From NCBI RefSeq assembly GCF_010882175.1, contig NZ_WKLH01000002.1, positions 992,001 to 1,056,000 of the forward strand: DNA of 64,000 nucleotides, written 5' to 3'. The first letter of the stretch is position 1; each line of letters begins with the position of its first letter. The notes beneath the pieces were generated by a model. That model ran no database searches. It was not told the origin of the DNA and saw nothing but the letters and a program-made list of their open reading frames with translations. Below are positions 45,448 through 53,862 of the stretch, one piece after another. Origin of the DNA: Mangrovibacterium lignilyticum (lineage in GTDB: Bacteria; Bacteroidota; Bacteroidia; Bacteroidales; Prolixibacteraceae). Made by a program: the position numbers and the translations under genes.

Positions 45448-47250
45448 TTACATCCGTTCCGGAACCGAAATTCCCATCAATCCCATACCCGACTTAACAA
45501 TCTTAGCGACGTTTGCCGATAAAACTAATCTGAAGTTCACCACTTGTTCATCTGATTCATTCAAAATAGAATGATCGTGGTAGAATTGATTGTATTCTTT
45601 TACCAGGTTATAAACGTAGTTGGCGATTACCGCGGGGCTGTATGCTTCAGCAGCCTCGGCAACCGCTACAGGATACAACGATATTGTTTTGATTAATTCA
45701 GTTTCTTTTTCTGAAATCTGTAATGATGCATCAAAACTAATCGATGGATGAATTCCCTTATCCGCGGCTTTTCTTAATACCGACCGAATACGGGCATAGG
45801 TATATTGAATAAACGGACCTGTGTTACCGTTAAAATCGATAGATTCTTCCGGATTAAAAAGCATATTTTTCTTCGGATCCACCTTCAAAATGAAGTACTT
45901 CAAAGCACCCAAAGCAATTGTCTTATAAGTCTCCATGGCCTCTTCTTCGCTGTAACCCTCCAATTTACCTAATTCCTCAGATGTTTTGCGAGCCACATCA
46001 ATCATCCCGGCCATCAAATCGTCAGCATCGACAACTGTACCTTCGCGCGACTTCATTTTACCATGCGGTAATTCAACCATTCCGTACGAGAAGTGGTGCA
46101 AACCTTTTCCCCAGCTATAGCCTAATTTATCCAGCAAGATCGACAGTACCTGGAAATGGTAATTCTGTTCGTTCCCCACCACATAAACCATTTTATCGAT
46201 GTCGAAGTCTTTAAAGCGCAGTTTGGCTGTACCAATATCCTGTGTCATATACACAGAAGTACCATCGCTACGCAACAGAATTTTCTGATCCAATCCTTCT
46301 TCTACCAGATCGGCCCAAACAGAACTATCGTCGCGCTGTTCAAAAACACCTTCTTCCAAACCTCTCAGCACTTCAGCTTTCCCTTCAAGGTAGGTTTCCG
46401 ATTCGTAATAAATTTTATCGAAGTCAACGCCCAGTTCTTTATAGGTAACATCAAATCCATCGTAAACCCACTGGTTCATCATCGACCAAAGTTCGATCGT
46501 CTCCGGATCTTTGGCTTCCCATTTTAGCAACAATTCGCGGGCAGCAACAATCGACGGAGCTTTTTGCTCAGCCTCTTCTTTTGACAAGCCCTGGCTAATC
46601 AACGCTTCAATCTCTTGCTTATAGTGCTTATCGAACAACACATAAAAATTACCGACAAGATGGTCACCCTTGATTCCTGTACTTTCAGGCGTTTGTCCTT
46701 CACCCCATTGTTGCCAGGCATACATTGACTTACAAATATGGATCCCCCGGTCGTTCACAATATTGGTCTTTACAACCTTCTTACCATTCGCTTTTAACAT
46801 TTCGCCTAGGGAAAAACCAAGCAAATTGTTGCGAATATGGCCCAGGTGTAGCGGCTTGTTTGTGTTTGGCGAAGAATACTCAACCATTACCAACGGTGAA
46901 TCATCCATAGCTTTGGTGAAACCAAATTCACTATCATTAAAAGCTTCAGCCAGCTGATTAATCCAATATGAAGTTGAAATTGTAAAATTCAAAAATCCTT
47001 TCACCACCGAAAAAGAAGCCACCTCTTCTACCTGCTCCTGCAGGTATTGTCCCAACTCGCTTGCGGTTAATTCGGGCGACTTTTTAGAGATTCTCAGAAA
47101 AGGGAAAACCACAACAGTCAAATCACCTTCAACATCCTTGCGGGTATTCTGAACCTGCACTTTTTGTGAATCAAACTCCTGTCCGTAAAGCTGCTGAACA
47201 GCTTCCGCTATTTTCTCTTTAATTATTTGTTCAATAAGCATGTTTGTCAT
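45448..47250 (-). CDS. argS: Arginine-tRNA ligase
   Basis: 600 residues, class I synthetase. Add1 N-terminal domain (about 1-100), HIGH-type motif HLGH in NTNKPLHLGHIRNNLLG, ELPHGKMKSREGTVVDADDL (KMSK-like), and a C-terminal anticodon-binding DALR domain ending ISVPERM, the invariant Met at the terminus. The true start may be the second Met (MLIEQIIKEKIA), three codons in. Confidence 0.97.
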   Translation of the reverse strand: MTNMLIEQIIKEKIAEAVQQLYGQEFDSQKVQVQNTRKDVEGDLTVVVFPFLRISKKSPELTASELGQYLQEQVEEVASFSVVKGFLNFTISTSYWINQLAEAFNDSEFGFTKAMDDSPLVMVEYSSPNTNKPLHLGHIRNNLLGFSLGEMLKANGKKVVKTNIVNDRGIHICKSMYAWQQWGEGQTPESTGIKGDHLVGNFYVLFDKHYKQEIEALISQGLSKEEAEQKAPSIVAARELLLKWEAKDPETIELWSMMNQWVYDGFDVTYKELGVDFDKIYYESETYLEGKAEVLRGLEEGVFEQRDDSSVWADLVEEGLDQKILLRSDGTSVYMTQDIGTAKLRFKDFDIDKMVYVVGNEQNYHFQVLSILLDKLGYSWGKGLHHFSYGMVELPHGKMKSREGTVVDADDLMAGMIDVARKTSEELGKLEGYSEEEAMETYKTIALGALKYFILKVDPKKNMLFNPEESIDFNGNTGPFIQYTYARIRSVLRKAADKGIHPSISFDASLQISEKETELIKTISLYPVAVAEAAEAYSPAVIANYVYNLVKEYNQFYHDHSILNESDEQVVNFRLVLSANVAKIVKSGMGLMGISVPERM

Positions 47251-47265
47251 TTTTTAAGGGATGGG

Positions 47266-47273
47266 CAAAGATA
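47266..47273 (-). promoter_or_regulatory. -7 element for argS
   Basis: Reverse-strand TATCTTTG, an exact TAnnTTTG match, 16-24 bp upstream of the start. Confidence 0.55.
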
Positions 47274-47306
47274 ATAGATTCTCCCTTAATCGGTGGTTGA
47301 CAGGCA

Positions 47307-47334
47307 TAAAAAAAGCCCCACTGACAGTGGAGCT
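47307..47334 (-). terminator. Terminator of the OmpA-family gene
   Basis: AAGCCCCACTG (47313-47323) pairs with CAGTGGAGCTT (47325-47335), with one mismatch; T run follows on the minus strand. Confidence 0.75.
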
Positions 47335-47355
47335 TAAACTATGATTTTGTGTGAA

Positions 47356-48618
47356 TTATTCGGCGACAAAGATCTCGAACTCAACCCGACGGTTTAAGCG
47401 CCGGTTTTGTTCCGAAACATTCGGTGCGGCGGGGTTTGCCTCGCCCAGACCATTAGTCGACACGATACGCGACCGGTCGAAGCCCATACTAGTCATAAAG
47501 CGCATCACCGACTCAGCCCGCTTTTCCGACAGTTTTTGGTTGTAATCGTCACTGGCCAAATCATCTGTGTAACCCCACAAACGAACCAGGTAAGCCGGAT
47601 TTTTCAGCAGCATTTCAACCATATTAGCAATTTTATTCTTTGAATAGTCAGTCAGGTTGCTTTGATCGACCACAAAATACACCGGCCGGATTTTAATATC
47701 CAACACGCGTGTGTTCCCGCTTTCGATAGCTTCAGCAGCGGTCATTTCCGACGGTTTAATGTCGTCATCTTCTTTCTCAGCCTCCGGATCCGGACAACCG
47801 TTAAATTCTTTTTTCCCTTTTACATCCGGACAAGCGTCATCCTTGTCGGCAATTCCATCTCCATCTTCATCCGGACAGCCTTTGGTTGATGCAGGACCAG
47901 CTTCGGTCGGGCAATCATCCAGGTGATCAATTACCCCGTCATTATCGGTATCTATCGGGCACCCATGTTCATCGACAAAAACATCGCGCGGTGTCTTCGG
48001 ACATTTATCTCTCTTATCCGGAACACCATCGCCGTCAGAATCGCGGGAGCCACCGATCGAAATTTCAACGCCAACAGTTGCTTTCCATAAATCATCCCGG
48101 TAAGCAGGCACCACATATTCAAATGTCATATTCTCGTCGGAATAGGTTCCACTAAATCCTTTCACATTGGCACCGAAGACATATCCCGCCTGGGCATACA
48201 AAGAAATATTACGCTTAATTGGATATTTAACGCCCAGCCCCAGGTTAAAATTGATTCGATTAAGATTGTTATCCGAAATATATGAAGGGCCTCCGTAAAC
48301 AAACGGTTTCAGCATGCTGCTCTCCGGAAGAATCATTCCGTTGTATAATTTGTACCGAACACCAATCGTACTCAAGGCAACATCAAGATTGCTTTCGATC
48401 TTGTTATTTGCTAACCCAAGGTTTTGCAGAAAGAAAACGTCCAAAGACGGACTTAAATAACGGCTAACACTAAGCTCTGGCATGTAGCCCAGACTATTTT
48501 CGCCCAAAGCACCGTATACTCCGGATCCAATCCCTACAGCCCACTTACGGTCAGAAGTTTGCGCAGAAACAGATAATATGATCATACTTAGTGCAAAAAG
48601 TAGAATTTGTCTTTTCAT
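47356..48618 (-). CDS. OmpA-family outer-membrane protein with thrombospondin type-3 repeats
   Basis: 420 residues with signal MKRQILLFALSMIILSVSAQ. Residues ~25-205 form an eight-strand barrel. Three to four Ca-binding TSP3 repeats follow (DSDGDGVPDKRDKCPKTP, DTDNDGVIDHLDDCPTEAG, DEDGDGIADKDDACPDVKG), then an OmpA C-terminal peptidoglycan-binding domain (VDQSNLTDYSKNKIANMVEM, LWGYTDDLASDDYNQKLSEKRAESV, NRRLNRRVEFEI). It anchors the outer membrane to the wall. Typical abundant Bacteroidota porin-like protein. Confidence 0.92.
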   Translation of the reverse strand: MKRQILLFALSMIILSVSAQTSDRKWAVGIGSGVYGALGENSLGYMPELSVSRYLSPSLDVFFLQNLGLANNKIESNLDVALSTIGVRYKLYNGMILPESSMLKPFVYGGPSYISDNNLNRINFNLGLGVKYPIKRNISLYAQAGYVFGANVKGFSGTYSDENMTFEYVVPAYRDDLWKATVGVEISIGGSRDSDGDGVPDKRDKCPKTPRDVFVDEHGCPIDTDNDGVIDHLDDCPTEAGPASTKGCPDEDGDGIADKDDACPDVKGKKEFNGCPDPEAEKEDDDIKPSEMTAAEAIESGNTRVLDIKIRPVYFVVDQSNLTDYSKNKIANMVEMLLKNPAYLVRLWGYTDDLASDDYNQKLSEKRAESVMRFMTSMGFDRSRIVSTNGLGEANPAAPNVSEQNRRLNRRVEFEIFVAE

Positions 48619-48754
48619 AGACAGAGATTATTGGTTACTATGTTGAAAACTGAATTTTCGCTAATTTATTTTATTTGATTGATAATTTGTTCAACATCTT
48701 TGAAAATATCTGGATTTAAAATTTAAATCCCTAAAAAGTTAAAATTTGATTCCC

Positions 48755-48762
48755 TATTTTTG
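48755..48762 (+). promoter_or_regulatory. -7 element that decides the exonuclease start
   Basis: TATTTTTG, an exact TAnnTTTG match. The first possible start (TTG 48746) lies upstream of it and so cannot be in the transcript. Confidence 0.6.
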
Positions 48763-48781
48763 CCTGAAATCAGGGAAGCAG

Positions 48782-49321
48782 TTGTATACAATCATCGACA
48801 TAGAAACGACAGGACAGAGTTATAAGGACGGCAAAATAACGGAGATCGCGCTTTACCGGCACAACGGTATTCAGGTCGTCGATTCATTCGCCAGCCTCGT
48901 CAATCCGGAGTGTCACATCCCCTACTTCATTACCGAACTAACCGGGATTGACAATAATATGGTTGCCGGTGCGCCCAAGTTTTATGAAATCGCTAAAAAG
49001 ATCGTTGAACTGACTGCCGGATCAATTTTCGTCGCGCACAATGTTTCGTTCGACTACAAATTCATACAGGAGGAATTCAGACGCTTGGGATACGAGTACA
49101 AACGGAAAACCATGTGCACCGTTAAACTGAGCCGGAAATATTTGCCGGGCCATACTTCGTACTCCTTAGGAAAGATTTGCGATGATCTGAATATCGGGAT
49201 CGACGGAAGGCACCGTGCTGCCGGCGATGCGTTGGCAACCGTGCAGCTTTTCGAGATGATCCTGCAAAAACACATCAATGGTTCGGGGAACGGCGAGGCC
49301 TTCCAGAAAAAACTATTTTAA
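48782..49321 (+). CDS. DEDDh 3'-5' exonuclease (DnaQ-like)
   Basis: 179 residues from the TTG at 48782, giving (M)YTIIDIETTGQSYKDGKITEIAL. Exo I D-E in DIETTG, Exo II Asp in VAHNVSFDYKFIQ, Exo III His/Asp in DGRHRAAGDALATVQLF: all four catalytic residues are present. It lacks the GIY-YIG or UvrC-like C-terminal part found in some relatives, so is a stand-alone exonuclease, similar to the polymerase III epsilon subunit. TTG start is supported by the family N-terminus and by the promoter. Confidence 0.88.
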   Translation: MYTIIDIETTGQSYKDGKITEIALYRHNGIQVVDSFASLVNPECHIPYFITELTGIDNNMVAGAPKFYEIAKKIVELTAGSIFVAHNVSFDYKFIQEEFRRLGYEYKRKTMCTVKLSRKYLPGHTSYSLGKICDDLNIGIDGRHRAAGDALATVQLFEMILQKHINGSGNGEAFQKKLF

Positions 49322-49328
49322 CAAAAAA

Positions 49329-49346
49329 GCCATGCTGTTGCATGGC
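49329..49346. terminator. Hairpin between the exonuclease and DUF5606 genes
   Basis: GCCATGC TGTT GCATGGC, a perfect 7-bp stem with a T-rich tail on the minus strand (TTTTTTGT). Confidence 0.75.
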
Positions 49347-49352
49347 CTTGTC

Positions 49353-49787
49353 TTATTTTTCTTCGTCGTTGCTTGCTTCAACTTCTGCTTCGACTTCCTC
49401 GTCAGCTTCTTCGTCAAAATTCAATAACTCGTTTGTCAAAAGAAGATTATACCACTGAATCACTTTTTTCATATCCGAAGTATACACCCGATCTTCATCG
49501 TAATCCGGCAGTACTTCAGCAAAATATGCTTTCAATGCTTTGCCGTCCAGTTTGCCAACTTCAGCGCCGTTTTCTTTTTCCGCAATCGTCTTCAGCACCT
49601 CTTTCAAGGCTACCTCGCCGGTTTGGGTAAAAATAGCGATATCTTCCAGCGAACTGATTTTAGCGGTTGAATAAGCCGGTTGACGTTTGCCGGTCAGCAA
49701 CGATTCGACAATGATACTGTTTTTTGCTTCTGCAACCAGCTTAAATAGACCCGGTTGCCCTGAAATTGATAATATACCTTTCAACAT
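49353..49787 (-). CDS. DUF5606 protein
   Basis: 144 residues. MLKGILSISGQPGLFKLVAEAKNS is the conserved start of DUF5606, a small Bacteroidota-specific family. The C-terminus is a low-complexity acidic tail (EEADEEVEAEVEASNDEEK). Function unknown. A TATCTTCG box (reverse strand, 49815-49822) upstream differs from the -7 consensus at one position. Confidence 0.85.
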   Translation of the reverse strand: MLKGILSISGQPGLFKLVAEAKNSIIVESLLTGKRQPAYSTAKISSLEDIAIFTQTGEVALKEVLKTIAEKENGAEVGKLDGKALKAYFAEVLPDYDEDRVYTSDMKKVIQWYNLLLTNELLNFDEEADEEVEAEVEASNDEEK

Positions 49788-49897
49788 AATCTGTTTTCAT
49801 TTTTTTAACGGAGGCGAAGATAATAATATTCCGAAAGGATCGGAAAGATGCGATCTGAAAACTACGACTCCCCTGCCGCCTTTTTCCGGGGCTGTGA

Positions 49898-50272
49898 TCA
49901 CGCCACCGGCCCCCGCATCAGCACAATGGCCTCTTTCAGCACCCTCAACTCCAGTTCCAGTTCTTTGACCCGGCCCGCCAGCTCCTCCATGACACGCTTA
50001 TCGGCCTCCGAAGTTTCAGCCACAGGTATTTCGGCCGGTTCCTTCCGGTATTCGGGCTCGCTATAGGGTAACTGCTCGGCCAACTCGCGCAAAAAATTGT
50101 ACTGAAATGCTTCCGACAAGTTTACCAGCCGTTGCAGGCGCACATCGTTCCGTTTTAACAACTGCCAAACGCCTGAGTAAGTCATCCCGGTTTTGCCCGC
50201 CACTTTTTGAATACTCCAGCCACTTGCTTTATACCGGCGTTTGAGAACACCAATCCAATCTAATTGTTCCAT
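49898..50272 (-). CDS. Small helix-turn-helix protein with C-terminal coiled coil
   Basis: 124 residues. Residues ~5-60 are an XRE-like helix-turn-helix (VLKRRYKASGWSIQKVAGKTGMTYSGVWQLLKRNDVRLQRLVNLSEAF), a linker follows, and residues ~88-118 form a coiled coil (VMEELAGRVKELELELRVLKEAI). Proteins of this layout are frequent in Bacteroidota without assigned function. The 600-bp region upstream of its start carries a degenerate repeat array that may hold its sites. Confidence 0.65.
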   Translation of the reverse strand: MEQLDWIGVLKRRYKASGWSIQKVAGKTGMTYSGVWQLLKRNDVRLQRLVNLSEAFQYNFLRELAEQLPYSEPEYRKEPAEIPVAETSEADKRVMEELAGRVKELELELRVLKEAIVLMRGPVA

Positions 50273-50390
50273 TTTCGGCTTTTTTCAGCATAAGTTACGA
50301 CTTCCAAGCTGGGATCACACAACACTCAAGTCACTTAGTTAACAAAACAGACTATATTCCACAGCATAAGACATCGATAATTCACTAGTT

Positions 50391-50635
50391 TCCTGTTTCA
50401 CTTATTCCGCCTCCTTTTCTGCTTAGCTATCTTCCAGTTCTGCTAAGTTCAAATCCTGTTCCGCTTATCTTGTTTTTAGTTCCTGTTCATCCGCTTCCTA
50501 TTACTTTCTTGTAGCATCCTGTTCCGCTTTGCTGGTATCCATTACCGCTTAACTTTCTTTTACTTACACTTAGTTTGCATTTAGTTTATCTTAGTTAGTA
50601 TCCTCTTCCCCTTATTTTTCTTCCAGTTTCCCAAA
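50391..50635. repeat. Degenerate ~21-nt direct repeat array
   Basis: Core TCCTGTTCCGCTTA and variants begin at 50391, 50412, 50432, 50454, 50481, 50517, 50537, 50601 and 50621; intervals are 20-22 nt for five of them and 27, 36 and 64 for the rest. On the other strand the core is TAAGCGGAACAGGA. Some units carry a shared flank (TAGTATCC or GTAGCATCC). No spacers of uniform unique sequence, so not CRISPR; stop codons interrupt every frame. The remainder of 50273-50800 shows nothing coding. Confidence 0.6.
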
Positions 50636-50799
50636 ATTAAATTGTCTCCTAAAGAAGATTACTTCAGTCCGGATTAAGTGTAACTGTAAGATAATGAAGA
50701 GATATTTAAGCAAAAGAAAGGGATGATGGCTGATAAATCAAGGGTAACAAGTCAATAGAAAGCGGAACTTGATGTCAAAGCCGGAAACCAGGCAACCAA

Positions 50800-50850
50800 C
50801 AAAACAAAAAAGCGCTGCACCGAAGTTTGAGGCTTCGCGGGCAGCGCTTT
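50800..50850 (-). terminator. Terminator of the BtuB-like receptor gene
   Basis: Perfect 10-bp stem AAAGCGCTGC (50809-50818) with GCAGCGCTTT (50841-50850); minus-strand tail TTTTTTGTTTTG. Confidence 0.8.
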
Positions 50851-50872
50851 CGTGCTTTATTTTTCCGGTAGG

Positions 50873-52930
50873 TTATTGACTAAAATTGATTTGATAACGG
50901 ACGCCGGCACTGATCCAGCGACCGGGCTGGGTAACGTTGCCAAGGTCGACGTACGATTGGTCGAAAAGGTTCGACACCGTGCAGTACACCTGCGTCGAAC
51001 GGTTCTTGTAGTATACTTTCAGGTCGGTCAACCAGAACGGTTTGTACGCCTGCTCGCCCACATAAGCGGTATTCTCGTACTTGCCATAACTGCCGTTACG
51101 ATCCTGGAAACGGACCTTCCAACCGGCGTAAATATTCCGCCAAATGGCGTGATCGAGGCTGAACACCAGCTTGTGTTTCAGGTTATCGAGCACGTAGTTC
51201 GACAGGTAACTGCTCGAACCTTTGTCGAGCGAATTCCAGGCGTAATTCACCCCGATATGTTTGATGAAAAACGACGGCCCCGCGATGGCTCCGAAGTTCA
51301 GGTCGGTGCTCAGTTCCAGCCCGTCCGACTTAATTTCGGTGAGGTTGGCGGTTTGCCACTTTTCGGCATCGGTCAGGCGCACCCAGTCGATCATATCCTT
51401 CCCGACCCGGTGATACCAGGCCGCTTCGGCTTTCAAGGCGGGCGTGCGGTATTTCAAACCGGCTTCGTAAGTGGTTGAGCGCTCGGGCTTCAATTCCGGG
51501 TTTCCCTGGTTGGTCGGCCCCGAGTAGTACAAATCGGTAAACGTGGGCATGCGCAGCGACTTGTTAAACGAGCCAAAAGCCTTGAACTGGTCGGTAAACC
51601 GGTAGCTCAGGTCAACGCCCGGGTACACGTTCCATGCGTTGTTCAGGTCCGAGATCCAGTTGGCCATTGCGCCCAGCGAAGCGGTCAGGTTGCCCACATA
51701 AAAGGTGTGCTCGGCAAAGTATGAAATAATGGTGCGGGAATGTCCTTTGAAGAAATATTGCCCTGACTCACCAGGAACACTGATTGAATCGCCTAAATCT
51801 TCACCTAGAACGTTACTCAAAATATTCTCAGAACGGAACTCCGCTCCAAAGGCCGTTTTTCCTAATGAAGACTGAAACCAACTATTCAGGTTCAAACCAA
51901 ACACATCGGTCATGTGATAATTATGCCCTGAATACCAACTTGCCGGATTATCACGAAATAGTTCGAATCGATCCTGATGCCGGCGCCAGTATGCCGCAGG
52001 TGTAAAATGAAGTTTCTTGCCAGTTTCCATTTTCACCGAAGCAAAGGTTGTCTTGGTGGCCTCGTACTGGTTGGGGTAAGCGGGCGTGTAAAAGCTGTTG
52101 GCCCCAAATCCTTTGTCGGTATAACCGGCCTGGAAATCGAGCGTACCCGGTTCGGTCTTCAGCCTTCCCTGGTAGAATATATTATAGGTATCGAAATCGG
52201 TATTATTAATATACCCGTTCGATGCCATGTTGCTGGCAGCAATGAAGCTGGTCAGCTTGCCGGTCTGCACATTGGCCGATGCATTTAAATCGCGCAGGCC
52301 GTGTTCTCCAAAGGCCACGTCCATGCGAATCGATTCAGCATTGTCGGGCTCGGTTACAATATTTATTGCACCCGAGAAGGCATTTGGACCGTACACACGG
52401 GCCGAAGGGCCATTAAGAATTTCGATACGTTTGATGCTTTTTAAACTGACCGGTACATTGAAGTTGTGGTGACCGGTTTGCGGATCGGAAATGTTGATCC
52501 CGTTGAGAAGAATTAGCGTTTGGTCGAACGACCCGCCTCTGATGGAAACATCGGCTTGCACTCCGTAAGTGCCGCGCTGCCTGATGTCTACTCCCAAGGC
52601 ATACTCTAAAAGGTCCTGGATACTGGAGACGGGTGCCGCCTCAATTTGCTCACGCTCAATCACGGAAATAATCCGTGCTGCCTGCGAATACGTCACAGGT
52701 GCTCTCTGGGCACTAACCTCGATCTCATCGAGGTTGTAATCCGTACTCAATTTCGTCGAGTCGGTTTGGGCAACAGCTTCGTGCGGCAAGCTTACATACA
52801 AATACGCTACGACCAGGGCAGCAATATGTACTTGTTTATTTAAAGCTTGAAACAACGAATAGCTATGTCCATTCCAACGTCTGAAAAAAAGAACTTCAGC
52901 CCGATTGTGCTTATTAAATAACTTGTTCAT
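50873..52930 (-). CDS. TonB-dependent receptor, BtuB-like, with extended RW-type N-terminus
   Basis: 685 residues. Long N-terminal region FFRRWNGHSYSLFQALNKQVHIAALVVAYLYVS precedes the usual cleavage (AVAQ). I recall similar RW-type extended signals on receptors in Bacteroidota cobalamin loci. Then TonB box-like LDEIEVSAQRAP, plug (SIQDLLEYALGVDIRQRGTYGVQADVSIRGGSFDQTLILLNGI, IKRIEILNGPSARVYGPNAFSGAINIVT), and a 22-strand barrel ending ISAGVRYQINF. Most similar to BtuB-type cobalamin receptors, but no cobalamin riboswitch box (AGNCAGGAGACCTGCC-like) is found upstream and no Cob genes are adjacent, so the ligand is uncertain. Confidence 0.88.
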   Translation of the reverse strand: MNKLFNKHNRAEVLFFRRWNGHSYSLFQALNKQVHIAALVVAYLYVSLPHEAVAQTDSTKLSTDYNLDEIEVSAQRAPVTYSQAARIISVIEREQIEAAPVSSIQDLLEYALGVDIRQRGTYGVQADVSIRGGSFDQTLILLNGINISDPQTGHHNFNVPVSLKSIKRIEILNGPSARVYGPNAFSGAINIVTEPDNAESIRMDVAFGEHGLRDLNASANVQTGKLTSFIAASNMASNGYINNTDFDTYNIFYQGRLKTEPGTLDFQAGYTDKGFGANSFYTPAYPNQYEATKTTFASVKMETGKKLHFTPAAYWRRHQDRFELFRDNPASWYSGHNYHMTDVFGLNLNSWFQSSLGKTAFGAEFRSENILSNVLGEDLGDSISVPGESGQYFFKGHSRTIISYFAEHTFYVGNLTASLGAMANWISDLNNAWNVYPGVDLSYRFTDQFKAFGSFNKSLRMPTFTDLYYSGPTNQGNPELKPERSTTYEAGLKYRTPALKAEAAWYHRVGKDMIDWVRLTDAEKWQTANLTEIKSDGLELSTDLNFGAIAGPSFFIKHIGVNYAWNSLDKGSSSYLSNYVLDNLKHKLVFSLDHAIWRNIYAGWKVRFQDRNGSYGKYENTAYVGEQAYKPFWLTDLKVYYKNRSTQVYCTVSNLFDQSYVDLGNVTQPGRWISAGVRYQINFSQ

Positions 52931-53212
52931 TGATTAATTTTTCTTTACAGAAAGCCCCAAAAGTAAATAAATTAGACGTTCACTGTAGCCATTCTGTCCC
53001 AATTCGATAGGATAATTCCCATAATTAACCTAACTTGAATGGAATCAATAGTTGTTTAATAACAGAGAAATCTGATTCAACAAAAACAAAGAAACAACGT
53101 AAGTTCTTAAATGATAGATAAGACCATACACCCTATCAATATTTTTTATCGTGAATAAATAAAATCGAACAATAAAAGACTGCAAAATCTTTTATTGTGA
53201 GTGAAGGTTATT

Positions 53213-53220
53213 TATATTTG
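53213..53220 (+). promoter_or_regulatory. -7 element for the ECF sigma gene
   Basis: TATATTTG, an exact TAnnTTTG match, 31 bp before the ATG. The gap from the receptor start (52931) to here has no gene. Confidence 0.55.
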
Positions 53221-53250
53221 TTCTAAACAATAACGTTAAATCACGCTGCC

Positions 53251-53757
53251 ATGACACAACTTCAATTTAACAACGCATTGCTTGGACTTCAAGACAAACT
53301 CTTGTACTACGCTCTAAGCTTAACATCGGATCAGGAGAAAGCGCAAGATTTATTGCAGGAAACTTTCCTGAAAGCACTGACCTATCGTGACAAATTCACG
53401 CAAAATACAAATTTCAAGGCATGGATTTACACGATCATGAAGAACACCTTCATTAATAACTACAGAAGAAACGTTAAAGCAAAAAATACATTTGACGGAT
53501 CGAATAATGATTTTCACCTGAAATTCTCGAAGGACAAAATCTACCCATCTCCGGATTCATTTTTCAGTTCTAAAGAAATTTTGAAAAACATTAATGCTCT
53601 GGAGAATGAATACAAAGTTCCGTTTACCATGTTTCTTGATGGATACAAATACAAAGAAATTGCTGAATATTTGAACTTACCGCTCGGTACAGTGAAAAGC
53701 CGCATTTTCTTTACCCGTAAGAAACTTGAAAAATCTCTGAAAGATTACGCAAATTAG
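53251..53757 (+). CDS. ECF-type RNA polymerase sigma factor
   Basis: 168 residues. Region 2 (DLLQETFLKALTYRDKF, NFKAWIYTIMKNTFINNYRR) and region 4 (VPFTMFLDGYKYKEIAEYLNLPLGTVKSRIFFTRKKLEKSL) are complete. No anti-sigma gene is adjacent and no FecR, so it is not a SusC/FecI-type pair; resembles the stand-alone ECF sigma factors of Bacteroidota involved in stress and envelope functions (inference). Ends in a strong terminator. Confidence 0.92.
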   Translation: MTQLQFNNALLGLQDKLLYYALSLTSDQEKAQDLLQETFLKALTYRDKFTQNTNFKAWIYTIMKNTFINNYRRNVKAKNTFDGSNNDFHLKFSKDKIYPSPDSFFSSKEILKNINALENEYKVPFTMFLDGYKYKEIAEYLNLPLGTVKSRIFFTRKKLEKSLKDYAN

Positions 53758-53786
53758 TTTTAGACATAGTAACATTTTCAATTCTT

Positions 53787-53817
53787 AAAATGGCCCGGAT
53801 TTCGGGCCATTTTTTGT
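53787..53817 (+). terminator. Terminator of the ECF sigma gene
   Basis: Perfect 11-bp stem AAAATGGCCCG (53787-53797) with CGGGCCATTTT (53803-53813), followed by T. Confidence 0.85.
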
Positions 53818-53862
53818 TTTCAGCCGGTTGGTGATTATCTTTAATTTTAAAAACGAAATGCT

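Noticed and set aside
50391-50635. CRISPR array
   Set aside because: Repeats are short (about 14 nt), degenerate and irregularly spaced, with no unique spacers and no cas genes.
50852-51478. 208-residue plus-strand ORF
   Set aside because: Antisense shadow of the BtuB-like receptor gene and its terminator.
52931-53212. Cobalamin riboswitch upstream of the BtuB-like receptor
   Set aside because: No B12-box-like sequence on the minus strand and no regulatory pseudoknot partner seen.
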